A DNA stretch of 64,000 nucleotides from JAWPMV01 sp038527215. Its GTDB lineage: Bacteria > Bacteroidota > Bacteroidia > J057. The stretch is taken from NCBI GenBank assembly GCA_038527215.1, contig JBCBGC010000016.1, positions 1 to 64,000 on the forward strand, given 5' to 3'. Each line of letters begins with the position of its first letter. Position 1 is the stretch's first letter. The notes beneath the pieces were generated by a model that was not told the origin of the DNA, ran no database searches, and saw nothing but the letters and a program-made list of their open reading frames with translations. This document shows positions 32,187 through 41,797 of this stretch, piece after piece. The position numbers and the translations under genes were made by a program.

Positions 32187-33701
32187 CTACCAGCTAAAGC
32201 TATACGAGGCAATCATTCCTTTGTTATAGAGACCTTTGATAGTTACAAAGTCTCCTGAGTTTTGGAGGCTTCGTTCGAGATCTGCGATAGAGCGGATTTT
32301 GCGTCCGTCTACTTCGGTGATCACAAAGCCTTCCTGAATCCCTCCGCGCGACATTTTGTCGCCGGCCTGCTTCACAAAGACCCCGGATTCTACCTCAAAT
32401 TTTTCCAGTTCATCCCCTGTAAGCAGGCGGAACTGGCTGCCTTTGAATTCATATTCCTCCCGATCATCTATTTCCGGATTAGCTTGGGTAGTCTGGCGAA
32501 TAGCCCCAGTGATAGGCTTCAGGCGTACGTTGAAATTCTTTTCTGCCTTGCCACGGAAAACCCTGATGCGAATCTGGTCTCCAGGACGATATCGGCTTAC
32601 TTGTTCCTGAAGTTCCGAGGAACTGTTGACCTCCTGGTCGTTGACGGAGATGATCACATCTCCTTCCTGTATGCCTGCTTCCGCCGCACCCAGGGTAGGA
32701 TTGACCATGCTCACATAGGCACCTTTTAAGGTGTGCAGGCCTCGTGCTGAAGCGAGTTCAGCATTGACTGCCTGGATGGATACCCCGAGGAAACCCCGGC
32801 GGACTTCGCCGAAGGAAAGGAGGTCTTCCATCACCTTACGGGCAATGGTAGAAGGGATGGCGAAAGAGTAACCGGCATAGTAACCGGTACGAGAGGCGAT
32901 GGCGGTATTGATGCCGATCAGGCGTCCGGTTAGATCTACCAGGGCTCCGCCGCTATTGCCTTTGTTAACCGCTGCATCCGTTTGAATGAAGGATTCAATC
33001 GCGTATTCCGAATCGGCGCGCAGCAGGTTAATGTTCCGGCCTTTGGCACTGACAATGCCCGCAGTTACGGTTGATTTAAGGTCCATGGGATTTCCTACCG
33101 CCAAGACCCACTGTCCTACCTGGACTTCGTCAGAATCTCCAAAAGGAAGGTGCGGGAGATCTTTTCCATCGATTTTCAATAGAGCCAGGTCAGTCGAGAC
33201 GTCGGTTCCGATGACTTTAGCTGTAAAGGTGCGGTTGTCAAAGAGGATGACACTAACTTCATCCGCTTCTTCAATCACGTGATTGTTCGTCGCGATATAT
33301 CCATCAGGAGAAATCAGCACTCCGGAACCGGAAGCCATTTCATGCGGAATCTCCATGTCTTCATCGAAGAAGTCCCGGAAAGGATTGCTGAAAAATTCTG
33401 AGTTTCGGTTCGAGCGTCGAGCCTCGAAGCGAGATTTGATATGCACAACGGCTGGACGGGCCTGATCAGAGGCCTGAATGAAATCGGGTATGGCACTTAC
33501 CTGGCTTTCCTTTTGCACGGAGGCCGTACTGGGTGTAGGCTCAGTATACTTAGAAAAGGTGGTCGGTAAGGTTTCCTGAGGGATATAATAGTAAGTGGGG
33601 GTCTCAAAAAAAGACTTATATAACACCACGCCTAGTGAGGACCCTATGATAACCAGCAAGAAACCCGCGCCGATCAACGTGCCCAACAATTTTCTGGTCA
33701 T
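32187..33701 (-). CDS. Deg/HtrA serine protease with two PDZ domains
   Basis: The 504-residue protein has an N-terminal membrane segment (residues ~6-28) and a periplasmic trypsin-like domain with the triad H141 (ATNNHV), D171 (TDLALLKI) and S250 (GNSGGAL). Two PDZ domains follow (~305-395 and ~425-500; GYSF precedes the first). This is the DegQ/DegP/DegS family, which degrades or chaperones misfolded envelope proteins. With two PDZ domains it is DegP/DegQ-like rather than DegS-like. It is divergent from the ABC transporter gene across 168 bp. Confidence 0.94.
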   Translation of the reverse strand: MTRKLLGTLIGAGFLLVIIGSSLGVVLYKSFFETPTYYYIPQETLPTTFSKYTEPTPSTASVQKESQVSAIPDFIQASDQARPAVVHIKSRFEARRSNRNSEFFSNPFRDFFDEDMEIPHEMASGSGVLISPDGYIATNNHVIEEADEVSVILFDNRTFTAKVIGTDVSTDLALLKIDGKDLPHLPFGDSDEVQVGQWVLAVGNPMDLKSTVTAGIVSAKGRNINLLRADSEYAIESFIQTDAAVNKGNSGGALVDLTGRLIGINTAIASRTGYYAGYSFAIPSTIARKVMEDLLSFGEVRRGFLGVSIQAVNAELASARGLHTLKGAYVSMVNPTLGAAEAGIQEGDVIISVNDQEVNSSSELQEQVSRYRPGDQIRIRVFRGKAEKNFNVRLKPITGAIRQTTQANPEIDDREEYEFKGSQFRLLTGDELEKFEVESGVFVKQAGDKMSRGGIQEGFVITEVDGRKIRSIADLERSLQNSGDFVTIKGLYNKGMIASYSFSW

Positions 33702-33869
33702 AAGGAAAAGGATTTGAATAAATAAACGAGGAGGCGAGAAAGATGTTCAACTAAATATAGCCAGCCCACGTAAAACCTCCAAAGGAATTGTTGCGCAAGA
33801 ACCCTTCCATACTTGTTAGCTTCCTTAAAAACTGCTATTTTTTGACTCCTCATCACCACAGATTTAACC

Positions 33870-35114
33870 ATGAACCACGACCCCTTTTTTGATCGGCTGG
33901 AAGAACTTCGGGATTTAGCGGCAGGCCGTGACTTGAGCCGAATCAGCCGCAGGCTATTGGATTTTCTGGCAGATGTAGATGTGCCGGATGAAGTCCGCAT
34001 TAAGGCCATTTCCCACCGGGCGGCCTATAATGCCTTTGCTGCTCAGGAAAAAGCCCTGCAACGTCCCGAAAAATATGATGAGCTTATGGAAAGGGCCGCT
34101 TCGGTAGTTCATGAGATTGAACAGGTGTTCTTGGGCGCTCAGACGACCTTCGAAAGCGTCGTCCATGAGCGGGAAGTGGCAATCGACCAGCCTATTTTTT
34201 TAGGGAAAAAATTATACAAGCGCTTTTCCTCCTCCAATTTTGTATTTGAATTACCCAGACTAGACCTGGAGCTAAATCTGGGCGAGATTACGGGGATTGT
34301 AGGAGAAAATGGCAACGGTAAAACCACGCTTCTGCGAATTGTGGCTGGGGATTTGGCGATAGATGGAGGAGACGTAAGCTATCCCTGCCTGCCCGCGGAA
34401 CAGGGCGACTGGTACACCATCAAACAACACATTGCTTTCATTCCTCAAAGCCTGAAGTCGTGGCCCGGCCTGCTCAAGGAAAACCTGCACTTCACCGCTG
34501 CGATCCACGGGATCAGAGGGGCAGAAAATGAAGCCATCGTGGATTTTATGATCCACCGTCTGGGCTTGACCCAATATGAGCAAGCTACCTGGAAGGAGAT
34601 TTCCAGTGGCTATAAGCTACGCTTTGAACTGGCCCGCGCCCTGGTAAGAAAACCCAGCCTGCTGATCATTGATGAGCCCCTGGCCAACCTTGATATCAAC
34701 ACCCAGGAAATCTTCCTGCAAGACCTGCGCTACCTGGCTGATTCCATCCGAAACCCCTTGTCTGTCCTGATCAGTTCCCAACACCTGCACGAAGTGGAAA
34801 GCATCGCGGACAACATCATCTTTATGAAAAACGGGGAAGCGCTTTATAATGGGAAGATGCAAGAATTTGGGCAGGATCGTTCTGAAAACATCTTTGAGCT
34901 CGGCACCCAGCTGAGCCGGAAGGTGGTAGAAGAACGGATGATGCCCCTGGGCATCCTCAGTGTGGAAGACACCGGACGTCACCTGATCCTGCATACGCCC
35001 CTTGACTTTGACAATGCCCGGGTAATGGCAAAATTAGTAGAAGCCAATATCCCTGTTGAATATTTTCGGGACATTAGTAAATCGACCCTCAAGCTTTTCC
35101 GTGAAGGCTCGTGA
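33870..35114 (+). CDS. ABC transporter ATP-binding protein with N-terminal extension
   Basis: The product has 414 residues. The first ~110 form a helical extension unlike ordinary ABC subunits. The ATPase follows: Walker A GENGNGKT (144-151), Q-loop IPQS (Q193), signature SSGYK (245-249) in place of LSGGQ, Walker B LLIIDEP (264-270), H-loop H305. The region after ~340 is an additional C-terminal domain. The permease candidate is the next gene, which begins at or just after this stop codon. Export or O-antigen/antibiotic-type roles cannot be distinguished from sequence. Confidence 0.85.
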   Translation: MNHDPFFDRLEELRDLAAGRDLSRISRRLLDFLADVDVPDEVRIKAISHRAAYNAFAAQEKALQRPEKYDELMERAASVVHEIEQVFLGAQTTFESVVHEREVAIDQPIFLGKKLYKRFSSSNFVFELPRLDLELNLGEITGIVGENGNGKTTLLRIVAGDLAIDGGDVSYPCLPAEQGDWYTIKQHIAFIPQSLKSWPGLLKENLHFTAAIHGIRGAENEAIVDFMIHRLGLTQYEQATWKEISSGYKLRFELARALVRKPSLLIIDEPLANLDINTQEIFLQDLRYLADSIRNPLSVLISSQHLHEVESIADNIIFMKNGEALYNGKMQEFGQDRSENIFELGTQLSRKVVEERMMPLGILSVEDTGRHLILHTPLDFDNARVMAKLVEANIPVEYFRDISKSTLKLFREGS

Positions 35115-35152
35115 TCTTCGAAATAGGACACTCATACACAAAAAAAGCTTCC

Positions 35153-36304
35153 ATGAAAGAATTTCTTGATCGTTACGACCGCTGGCGCCAATACCTACTG
35201 ATCCAAAAACCCCATCTTTGGGCCAGTGGATTGCATTATATGTTGCCTTTGACCGTCGTTTGGGCTCTGATTGGGCTGGGACTGGCTTTGCTGTTTTCGC
35301 AGGACCCGGAATTGGCCAATGATGGAGAAGAGCTATTTGGGCTGATGCTATGGCCAGCCTTTTTGCTGTTTGGTTATTGGCTCTTTCGCTCCGTCCGGGT
35401 TCCGGCCAATGTGATGCATGCGCGATGGGCACCAGGGGAAAGAACGGAAGCCTTTTTTGCTCAGCTGCTGATTGTCGGCATGCTGGCGCTGGGGAGTGTA
35501 GGGTTTTATTTTGTCCTCACCTACCAAACCGCAAACCTGGAAACGGCGGAGGAGCTTCAAGCTACTCGCCTGGTGCTGGATGATCCGCAAGGCTCCCTAA
35601 TGGGATATTATCCTCAGCTTCCCACCTCAGTCAATGCACGCGTAGATTTTCTCCTGGAAAAATGGGAGCGATATACCCATGATCCCTATCCTTGTTCCAA
35701 GGACGAACTCCTGGCGGCAGTAGCCCAGGCTCAGCAGCATAACCAATCCCTCGAACTGGATTGCGCACAATCCCTGCGGCGTCCCGGTTACGCCCTTTGG
35801 ACCCTGACCCATATTAAGTCTGCCCAGCGGGATCTGGAATCCATTTTCATGGAATATTGGTTCTGGGCCTCTGTATTTAGTGTCTTGGGCTTTTCCTGGC
35901 TGATTTATCAACTGGTGAGTATCAGTGGCTGGAAGATTAGTATCCTAATGGTAGTCGTCACCATCATGGGCATGTTTCTCTATGGCTTGCTTATGCTCAG
36001 CATGGCTCGGGGAAGCATGGAAGCCATCGGAGTGATTAACCTATTCTTTTTCCTCATGGCCCTGGCCCTTTCTTTGGGAACCGGCCGGAGTCGCAGCAAG
36101 AGTATCTCTCAGGCCTTTGCCGGCGCACTGACGCTCGTTTTGCCGCTCTTTCCGTTGGCGAGTCTTGGCATGATCGTTTCGGAAGGGAATAGTAACTATT
36201 ATCTGACCCTCTTGCTCTTAGGCGTGTTGCTTACCATGCTTTATTGGGCAAATTTCCTGCGTCCGGCCTTTTTCAAACTCAAAAATAGTCCTACCGTCTC
36301 CTAA
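35153..36304 (+). CDS. Multi-pass membrane protein, probable partner of the ABC ATPase
   Basis: The protein has about 383 residues from the ATG at 35153 (MKEFLDRYDRW); a GTG at 35111 overlapping the previous stop by four bases is an alternative. There are two hydrophobic segments near the N-terminus (LPLTVVWALIGLGLALLF and LFGLMLWPAFLLFGYWLF), a helix after GMLALGSVGFYFVLTY, a soluble domain ~120-220 with a pair of cysteines, and a cluster of four or five C-terminal helices. This arrangement resembles ABC-2 type permeases, but I do not recognise a named family. Operon position supports an ABC transporter. Confidence 0.65.
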   Translation: MKEFLDRYDRWRQYLLIQKPHLWASGLHYMLPLTVVWALIGLGLALLFSQDPELANDGEELFGLMLWPAFLLFGYWLFRSVRVPANVMHARWAPGERTEAFFAQLLIVGMLALGSVGFYFVLTYQTANLETAEELQATRLVLDDPQGSLMGYYPQLPTSVNARVDFLLEKWERYTHDPYPCSKDELLAAVAQAQQHNQSLELDCAQSLRRPGYALWTLTHIKSAQRDLESIFMEYWFWASVFSVLGFSWLIYQLVSISGWKISILMVVVTIMGMFLYGLLMLSMARGSMEAIGVINLFFFLMALALSLGTGRSRSKSISQAFAGALTLVLPLFPLASLGMIVSEGNSNYYLTLLLLGVLLTMLYWANFLRPAFFKLKNSPTVS

Positions 36305-36362
36305 TGGTATCCTAAGAAAGCCAGTGGGTGCTTTCCCCCTGTTTTTCCCCTTGGACCCTTTG

Positions 36363-36370
36363 TACCTTTG
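36363..36370 (+). promoter_or_regulatory. Bacteroidota -7 promoter box
   Basis: TACCTTTG matches TAnnTTTG exactly and lies 28 bases before the ATG at 36398. A TTG that would extend the gene (36368) lies inside this box. Confidence 0.5.
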
Positions 36371-36397
36371 CCTTGCTCAAAATCGTTGAGTAATGGC

Positions 36398-38185
36398 ATG
36401 CTGTATCGCAACGTCTACATATGGGTAATAGTGCTGATGGGCCTGGGTGGGACCTGGACGTCCCTGATGGCTCAGGAGAGGGCCTGGCCTAAGGCGACCA
36501 TTGCCATCGAAGCCATGCCGGACCAGAAGCGTCAGAAAAAGCTGGAGAAAGCCTTAAGCCTGGCTGAGGATTCCCTGCGGGCAGTATTTCTTCTCAATCA
36601 GGAAAGTCAGTGGTGGCGGGAAAAAGGCTATCTGGAAAATGAATTCCATTGGCAGGAGCCCCACAGCAAAGCCTTAGACTTGCGCTTTCAGGCGGGCCCG
36701 CTTTATCTGCTGGATTCTCTGCGGCTGGAGAATGTCTATCCAGATTATTTGCTAAAGACTGATTTCAAGCGCCTGATTAAACCTGGTAGCCCGCTGGCCT
36801 GGGAACCGCTGGAAATCCAACTCAAAGAAATTCTCCTGCTATATCAAAATGAAGGCTATCCCTTTGCCAGTTTCCGACGGGAACAACTGGAATACTTGAA
36901 AAAAGGCCCGGATAGCCTGCTGGTCAGGTTGCGATACTACCTGGAACCCGGAGAACAGGTTATCATTGATAGCTTACACATAGAGGGAAAACCCCGGGAA
37001 AAAGCCGCCTTCCTTTATAACCTCATCCAATTGCAACCGGGAGATATCTTTAATCAGTCGCTGCTGGATGAAATCCCGCGTATCCTCAACAACAGTATTT
37101 ATTACCAGAAAGTAAGCACGCCAGAAGTGGTTTTTACCAGTCCCCGGCAAGCGGAAGTAAAGGTAAAATTAGAAAAAAAGCAGGCGTCGAAACTGGATGT
37201 CCTGCTGGGCATCTTGCCTCCGATCAACAATGATCAACGCATCCGGTTTTCCGGTTCGGTAGATGTCGCCCTGGTCAGTCCCTTCCGCTTAGGAGAGCAA
37301 CTGGCCTTGACCTTTAACAACTTCCCGGGTACTTCCCAACAGCTAGGGGCCAGGGTCGGCGTGCCTTATCTGTTTCGGACCCCTATCAGCCTGGAGAGTG
37401 ATTTTTCCCTTTTTCGGCAGGAAGAAGATTTTCAAAACCTGAGCTTTTTTCTGGGAGGGACCTACACCTTTAGCCCTGGACTGGTCGCAAAATTATACCT
37501 GCGAAACCGGAATACCCGCCTCCTGAGAGAAAGCCTGGTAGATACCACCGCGCAGAATTTGGCTCAATTGGATGGGCGAAAGCGGATGATTGGGTTGGGC
37601 CTGGAATATGAAAAGCTGGACTACCGACTGAATCCCAGCCGGGGCTGGCACGCTCAATTTGAGGTGAGCCTCGGACAGCGCCAAATCCTGGAAAATGGGG
37701 TGATTAAATTGACCCGCCCGGATTTTTATGAGGGCCTACGCCTGACCCAGTTTACGCAGGAAATCTCCCTGAAACTGGCTTGGTATTATAGCTTCTTTCC
37801 CCGGCAGGTATTACACCTGGCGAATCAATCCTATTGGTTAGGGCTGGAAAATTATTTCCGCAACGATCAGATTCAGGTTGGCGGGAGCCGGAGCATTCGG
37901 GGCTTTAATGAAAACCAATACTTCACCGATGCTTATACCTTTTTTACCTTAGAGTATCGCTTTCAGCTAGAACGGGATTCTTATCTTTTTGTCTTTGGCG
38001 ACTATGCCTATGTCAGGGATCGGGCGCTGGGCATTTTGCGCCATCCCTACGGAACCGGGATTGGCATGAACTACGGTACCCGGGCTGGGGTAGTCTCGAT
38101 CAGCTATGCGATAGGAGGGGCGGAGGATCAGCCTTTCCAGCCGGGGCGAGGCCGCATTCATGTAGGGCTGATTAACCAATTCTAA
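36398..38185 (+). CDS. Omp85-superfamily outer membrane protein (BamA/TamA-like)
   Basis: The ATG at 36398 gives 595 residues with a signal peptide (MLYRNVYIWVIVLMGLG to LMAQ). Residues ~60-270 look like POTRA domains (YLLDSLRLENVYPDYLL; QVIIDSLHIEGKPREKAAFLYNLIQLQPGDIFNQ). The rest is a beta barrel with the Omp85 L6-type motif GGSRSIRGFNENQYF and a C-terminal aromatic (NQF). Omp85 proteins insert or translocate proteins or lipids at the outer membrane. It is shorter than BamA (two or three POTRAs), so TamA-like or a lineage-specific member is more likely. Confidence 0.82.
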   Translation: MLYRNVYIWVIVLMGLGGTWTSLMAQERAWPKATIAIEAMPDQKRQKKLEKALSLAEDSLRAVFLLNQESQWWREKGYLENEFHWQEPHSKALDLRFQAGPLYLLDSLRLENVYPDYLLKTDFKRLIKPGSPLAWEPLEIQLKEILLLYQNEGYPFASFRREQLEYLKKGPDSLLVRLRYYLEPGEQVIIDSLHIEGKPREKAAFLYNLIQLQPGDIFNQSLLDEIPRILNNSIYYQKVSTPEVVFTSPRQAEVKVKLEKKQASKLDVLLGILPPINNDQRIRFSGSVDVALVSPFRLGEQLALTFNNFPGTSQQLGARVGVPYLFRTPISLESDFSLFRQEEDFQNLSFFLGGTYTFSPGLVAKLYLRNRNTRLLRESLVDTTAQNLAQLDGRKRMIGLGLEYEKLDYRLNPSRGWHAQFEVSLGQRQILENGVIKLTRPDFYEGLRLTQFTQEISLKLAWYYSFFPRQVLHLANQSYWLGLENYFRNDQIQVGGSRSIRGFNENQYFTDAYTFFTLEYRFQLERDSYLFVFGDYAYVRDRALGILRHPYGTGIGMNYGTRAGVVSISYAIGGAEDQPFQPGRGRIHVGLINQF

Positions 38186-38220
38186 CCCAAAAGGGGATTT
38201 TCGATATATTGCGGTGACCT

Positions 38221-39288
38221 ATGGCGCAGGAACAATACATACACAATCATTGTCCCGAATGTGGAGGAAAGCTCAAGCTGGACAACAATAAGCGAAAGCT
38301 GGTTTGTACCAGTTGCGATTATACCCGTAACATCAACGAAAGGTCTGATCAGGTGGCAGAAATTACCCTTTTTGATCGGGTAAGATTCGATGAGTTTGAG
38401 CGGGAAATGGGACGAGGCATGAAATATGTCAGCTGCCAGGGATGTAAGGGGATCATTGGCGTACCGAAACATCAGGTCGTGAAAAATTCCTGTCCCTTCT
38501 GTGGCAGTAATGATTGGCAAGCGGTAGAAGAGGCGAATAAACCTATGCCCCTGAAACCTTTTGGCATCATCCCCTTTACCATACCCCGCAAAGTAGCCTC
38601 AGGTAAACTGGCCAGATATCTCCGCAAAGGGAACCCGATTTTTTTACCTCCGGCCATTTTTAAACTCCCCAAAGAAGTCAACCTAAGAGGGGTATTCGTG
38701 CCGATGTACCTCATGGATGTCTTCACCCGCTCTACCTGGAGAGGGCAAGGCGGCATCAGGCGTACCAACAACAAAAAAGAATCCTATATAGCCTGGGAGC
38801 CGACCGCTGGCTACTGGGAGCGTTTTCACAATGATCTGCCGGTCCTCGCTTCCAAGGTGGCAGATGGAAAACTTTTTGACAATATCGCCCCATTCGATAC
38901 CAAAAAAGTGGTGCCTTACGACCCCGCTTATTTGACGGATTGGCTTACGGAGGTCTATCAGATGAAGGAAATTGATGGGGCAAAAAAGGCGGATGAGACC
39001 ATCAACAAAGAGGTAGAAACCTACGTAAAAGGCCGCATCAAAGGCTCAGAGACTAAGGATCTGAAAATCAACCGTGAGAAAATGTTGCTGACTTTTCGCC
39101 ATGTGTTGGTGCCCGTATGGATGGCGACTTTTCGCTATCAGGGGAAGGCTTTCCAATTTATGATCAATGGACAGAATGGCCGCATTACCGGCCAACGACC
39201 GCTTTCCTTCCGCAGAATGTACATTGCGGTAGGGCTCATCATCGCCTTGTTGGTATTTCTGGTCCTTCGGTTTCGCTGGTTCGGTTAG
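38221..39288 (+). CDS. Double zinc-ribbon protein with C-terminal membrane anchor
   Basis: The 355-residue protein has two four-cysteine zinc ribbons: C11/C14/C29/C32 (HCPECGG...CTSCDY, TFIIB-like) and C72/C75/C91/C94 (SCQGCKG...CPFCGS). A ~200-residue mixed domain follows (MPLKPFGIIPFTIPR; LRGVFVPMYLMDVFTRSTWRGQ; LVPVWMATFRYQGKAFQFMINGQNGRITGQRP), ending in a transmembrane helix (~330-350). This looks like the zinc-ribbon proteins often encoded near SPFH-domain or membrane-remodelling genes; function unknown. It is probably a tail-anchored cytoplasmic protein. Its stop overlaps the stop of the convergent T9SS gene by three bases. Confidence 0.7.
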   Translation: MAQEQYIHNHCPECGGKLKLDNNKRKLVCTSCDYTRNINERSDQVAEITLFDRVRFDEFEREMGRGMKYVSCQGCKGIIGVPKHQVVKNSCPFCGSNDWQAVEEANKPMPLKPFGIIPFTIPRKVASGKLARYLRKGNPIFLPPAIFKLPKEVNLRGVFVPMYLMDVFTRSTWRGQGGIRRTNNKKESYIAWEPTAGYWERFHNDLPVLASKVADGKLFDNIAPFDTKKVVPYDPAYLTDWLTEVYQMKEIDGAKKADETINKEVETYVKGRIKGSETKDLKINREKMLLTFRHVLVPVWMATFRYQGKAFQFMINGQNGRITGQRPLSFRRMYIAVGLIIALLVFLVLRFRWFG

Positions 39289-41672
39289 CGGATCAACGTA
39301 ATGCTGCCTGTCCGTTGGAAGCTTTCACCACTAAATCCGGTTAAATCCAGCCGATACATATACACTCCTTCGGGTACAGCTCTGCCTTTGAACGTTCCAT
39401 CCCACCATTGATCAGGACTGAGGGCCGTAAAAATGAGTCTCCCCCAGCGATCAAATACTTGCAGACGGAACTCCTGCACGAATACCTCTTTGATCCCAAA
39501 GGCGTCGTTGCGTCCATCATCATTAGGGGTAAAGGCATTTGGAATATAAATGATGGGCTCAAAAGGCACACACATGCTGGCTGACCAGCTCTCCGGAGCA
39601 CATACGCCGGTAGGTGCGATCACCCGAATACGGTAACAATAAATCCCTTCCTCATTGTTCAGGTCTTCGTCCAGGAACTGACCTCCCCGATCCCCAAAGT
39701 TGGTGTAAATAAGCTCTTCATCTCCGTCTCCTACGCGCCGCCACACTTCATATTCTAATAAGGGGTCAGGCCATCCTACGTAGGCCCCCCAACTCACATC
39801 GACCCCAAAATCCTTTCGGGTAGGGGTAAGGGGAATGGTGCAATGTCTTTCGGTAGAAATGCCAAAGCCGCAAGGATCTGTTACCTCAATCCGATAGCAG
39901 AAACTTCCCTCGGTGGCATCAAGGGTGCTGTCTACCCAGGCTTCTGCCGTCTGATCTCCGATTTCGGCCACCAGTCTTTCCTGAACTGAGCCAGGGTCTT
40001 GTCGATAAATGCGATAGCTGCGGAAGTTTAGCAAGGTGCTGGCGGTCCAGTAAAGGGCTACTTTTCCGGACTCGTCCACCGTGGTGCGACAAATTCGCGT
40101 ACTGCGATTAACCTCTGAACACACCTCATTGCCCAACGCACTTTCTTCCGGAACCGGACAGGTTTTCAGCAAGCTGAGCCGGTAACAATAAGCGACATTC
40201 TGGGCATCTGCTGCTGTCTGATCTACAAAGGTACTTTGATTGGGGTCCGTTACGTCAGCCACCGGCACCCAGGAGGTGCCATCAAATCGATAAATGCGAT
40301 ATGCATCAAACCCAAGCTGGGAGGTTTCTGGTATTGGTTCCCAGGTTAGGCGAATGCTTTGTGGATCATTGGGGCTCACGCAAAGCAATTGGGGCGGGAG
40401 CAGCGGGGGATCATTGAGCTCTACGAAAAAGGTGTCCAGGGTGACATTGGGACCTGGACAGTCGTTGTTGTCGATGGACTCAATGATGAAATAATTCTGG
40501 TCAGGCAGCTGGGTATCACAATTAGGCGTCCAGCAAACGGAGCCTTCAATGGGAGAAAGTCCGGAGGCCAGCCCCTCAAAAGACAAATCATAAGGTGCCT
40601 GGGTCAGGGGACCCAACAGGCGAATGCGCAGGGTGTCCTCTTTGACCCCTGGACCATTATTATCGACTACGGTAATGTTAAAGCAATTTTGTTCTCCCCG
40701 GTTCATGCGAAAGGTCCGACCATCTACCCTCGGGTCCTGAATCTCTTCCAGTTCAGGTGGATAGTTAATCGGACAATTGATCACATTGACCTGGATGTCG
40801 CGCTTCAGCTCACTGATGAGGACCCCATTTCGATATTCGTATACGGATACCGAGAATACAAACTGTCCGAACACCGTAGGTCGGACTGAGAGCTCTCCGG
40901 TAGCCTGATTAATGTTGAGGGATGGACTTCCATCCATGATGTTATTCAGGCTGTATCCGCCTGCCCATGGAACGGGCGTGTGAGGTGGAGGACCGGCTAT
41001 AGGCTGGGGCATCGCCTGGCTTCCTTCTGTAAAGGGCGTGGTGATTTCATAAACGAGAGAATCTCCATCCGGATCTACTGCGCTATGATCAAACGTAAAG
41101 CGATCATTGATGCAGATATAGGTGGGGAGATTCTGGGTAAAAACCGGGGAATTGTTACAAAGGGCGGTATTAGGAATCTTAGCCGTCAGGGCCATTCCCT
41201 GGGCACCAGGATTCACGAGGTTGACGATGGATTCATTTCGACAGCAGCGTCCCCAAACCAGGTGGTACCCATTCGGATCATCTGGCAATACGATTTCGGT
41301 TTCATAAATACCGCGTGCATAGCAGAGATTGGTAGGAGGCGCAACGCAGGTATCCGCGGAGGTAAGCACCACATCTTCCTGATCGTCCAGGCCAATGGGT
41401 TGCGTCATCATGGGGGAAAGATCACTGGCCCGATAGACGTATACGTTGATGAGGTCGTCAAAAGGCGTATTGGTGGAGCTGTTCGCGGTGGCGCGGCAAT
41501 CTCGATACACCAGCACAGTGATCAGATACCGGTTATCCCCATTCGCGTCTTTTCCGAGGCACCTGTAAATCAGTTCACCCCCTACCAGGTGGCGTGCCTG
41601 GGCTGTGGGCAGGAACATGAATAACCCCAAACAACACAGTACCAAAAATTTCAACGTAGACCTCGTCACCAT
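39285..41672 (-). CDS. Secreted multidomain protein with T9SS type B sorting domain
   Basis: The protein has 795 residues: signal peptide (1-26, ending AQA), then a Cys-containing N-terminal domain beginning RHLVGGELIYRCLG that is common in large Bacteroidota surface proteins, cadherin-like and PKD-like beta domains (SAVDPDGDSLVYEIT; VVDNNGPG), and three fibronectin-III-like domains (~430-690). The last ~85 residues, from IYIPNAFTPNDDGRND to GSITLIR, are a gliding-motility-associated type B C-terminal domain. It is exported by T9SS and probably remains at the cell surface or in the matrix. No enzyme motif is visible; an adhesin or scaffold role is inferred. Confidence 0.9.
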   Translation of the reverse strand: MVTRSTLKFLVLCCLGLFMFLPTAQARHLVGGELIYRCLGKDANGDNRYLITVLVYRDCRATANSSTNTPFDDLINVYVYRASDLSPMMTQPIGLDDQEDVVLTSADTCVAPPTNLCYARGIYETEIVLPDDPNGYHLVWGRCCRNESIVNLVNPGAQGMALTAKIPNTALCNNSPVFTQNLPTYICINDRFTFDHSAVDPDGDSLVYEITTPFTEGSQAMPQPIAGPPPHTPVPWAGGYSLNNIMDGSPSLNINQATGELSVRPTVFGQFVFSVSVYEYRNGVLISELKRDIQVNVINCPINYPPELEEIQDPRVDGRTFRMNRGEQNCFNITVVDNNGPGVKEDTLRIRLLGPLTQAPYDLSFEGLASGLSPIEGSVCWTPNCDTQLPDQNYFIIESIDNNDCPGPNVTLDTFFVELNDPPLLPPQLLCVSPNDPQSIRLTWEPIPETSQLGFDAYRIYRFDGTSWVPVADVTDPNQSTFVDQTAADAQNVAYCYRLSLLKTCPVPEESALGNEVCSEVNRSTRICRTTVDESGKVALYWTASTLLNFRSYRIYRQDPGSVQERLVAEIGDQTAEAWVDSTLDATEGSFCYRIEVTDPCGFGISTERHCTIPLTPTRKDFGVDVSWGAYVGWPDPLLEYEVWRRVGDGDEELIYTNFGDRGGQFLDEDLNNEEGIYCYRIRVIAPTGVCAPESWSASMCVPFEPIIYIPNAFTPNDDGRNDAFGIKEVFVQEFRLQVFDRWGRLIFTALSPDQWWDGTFKGRAVPEGVYMYRLDLTGFSGESFQRTGSITLIR

Positions 41673-41751
41673 ATCTTAGAAATTATTTAGCTTTAAATAT
41701 ACATATACCAGCCGAAGAGAAACCCTCATAAAAATTGACCGAAGGAATATT

Positions 41752-41759
41752 TACTTTTG
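41752..41759 (+). promoter_or_regulatory. Bacteroidota -7 promoter box of recJ
   Basis: TACTTTTG matches TAnnTTTG exactly, 39 bases before the recJ ATG at 41798. No clear -33 element at the usual spacing. Confidence 0.45.
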
Positions 41760-41797
41760 CAGGATTATTTTCTGCATTTTGTTGATGGCGTAAGTTT

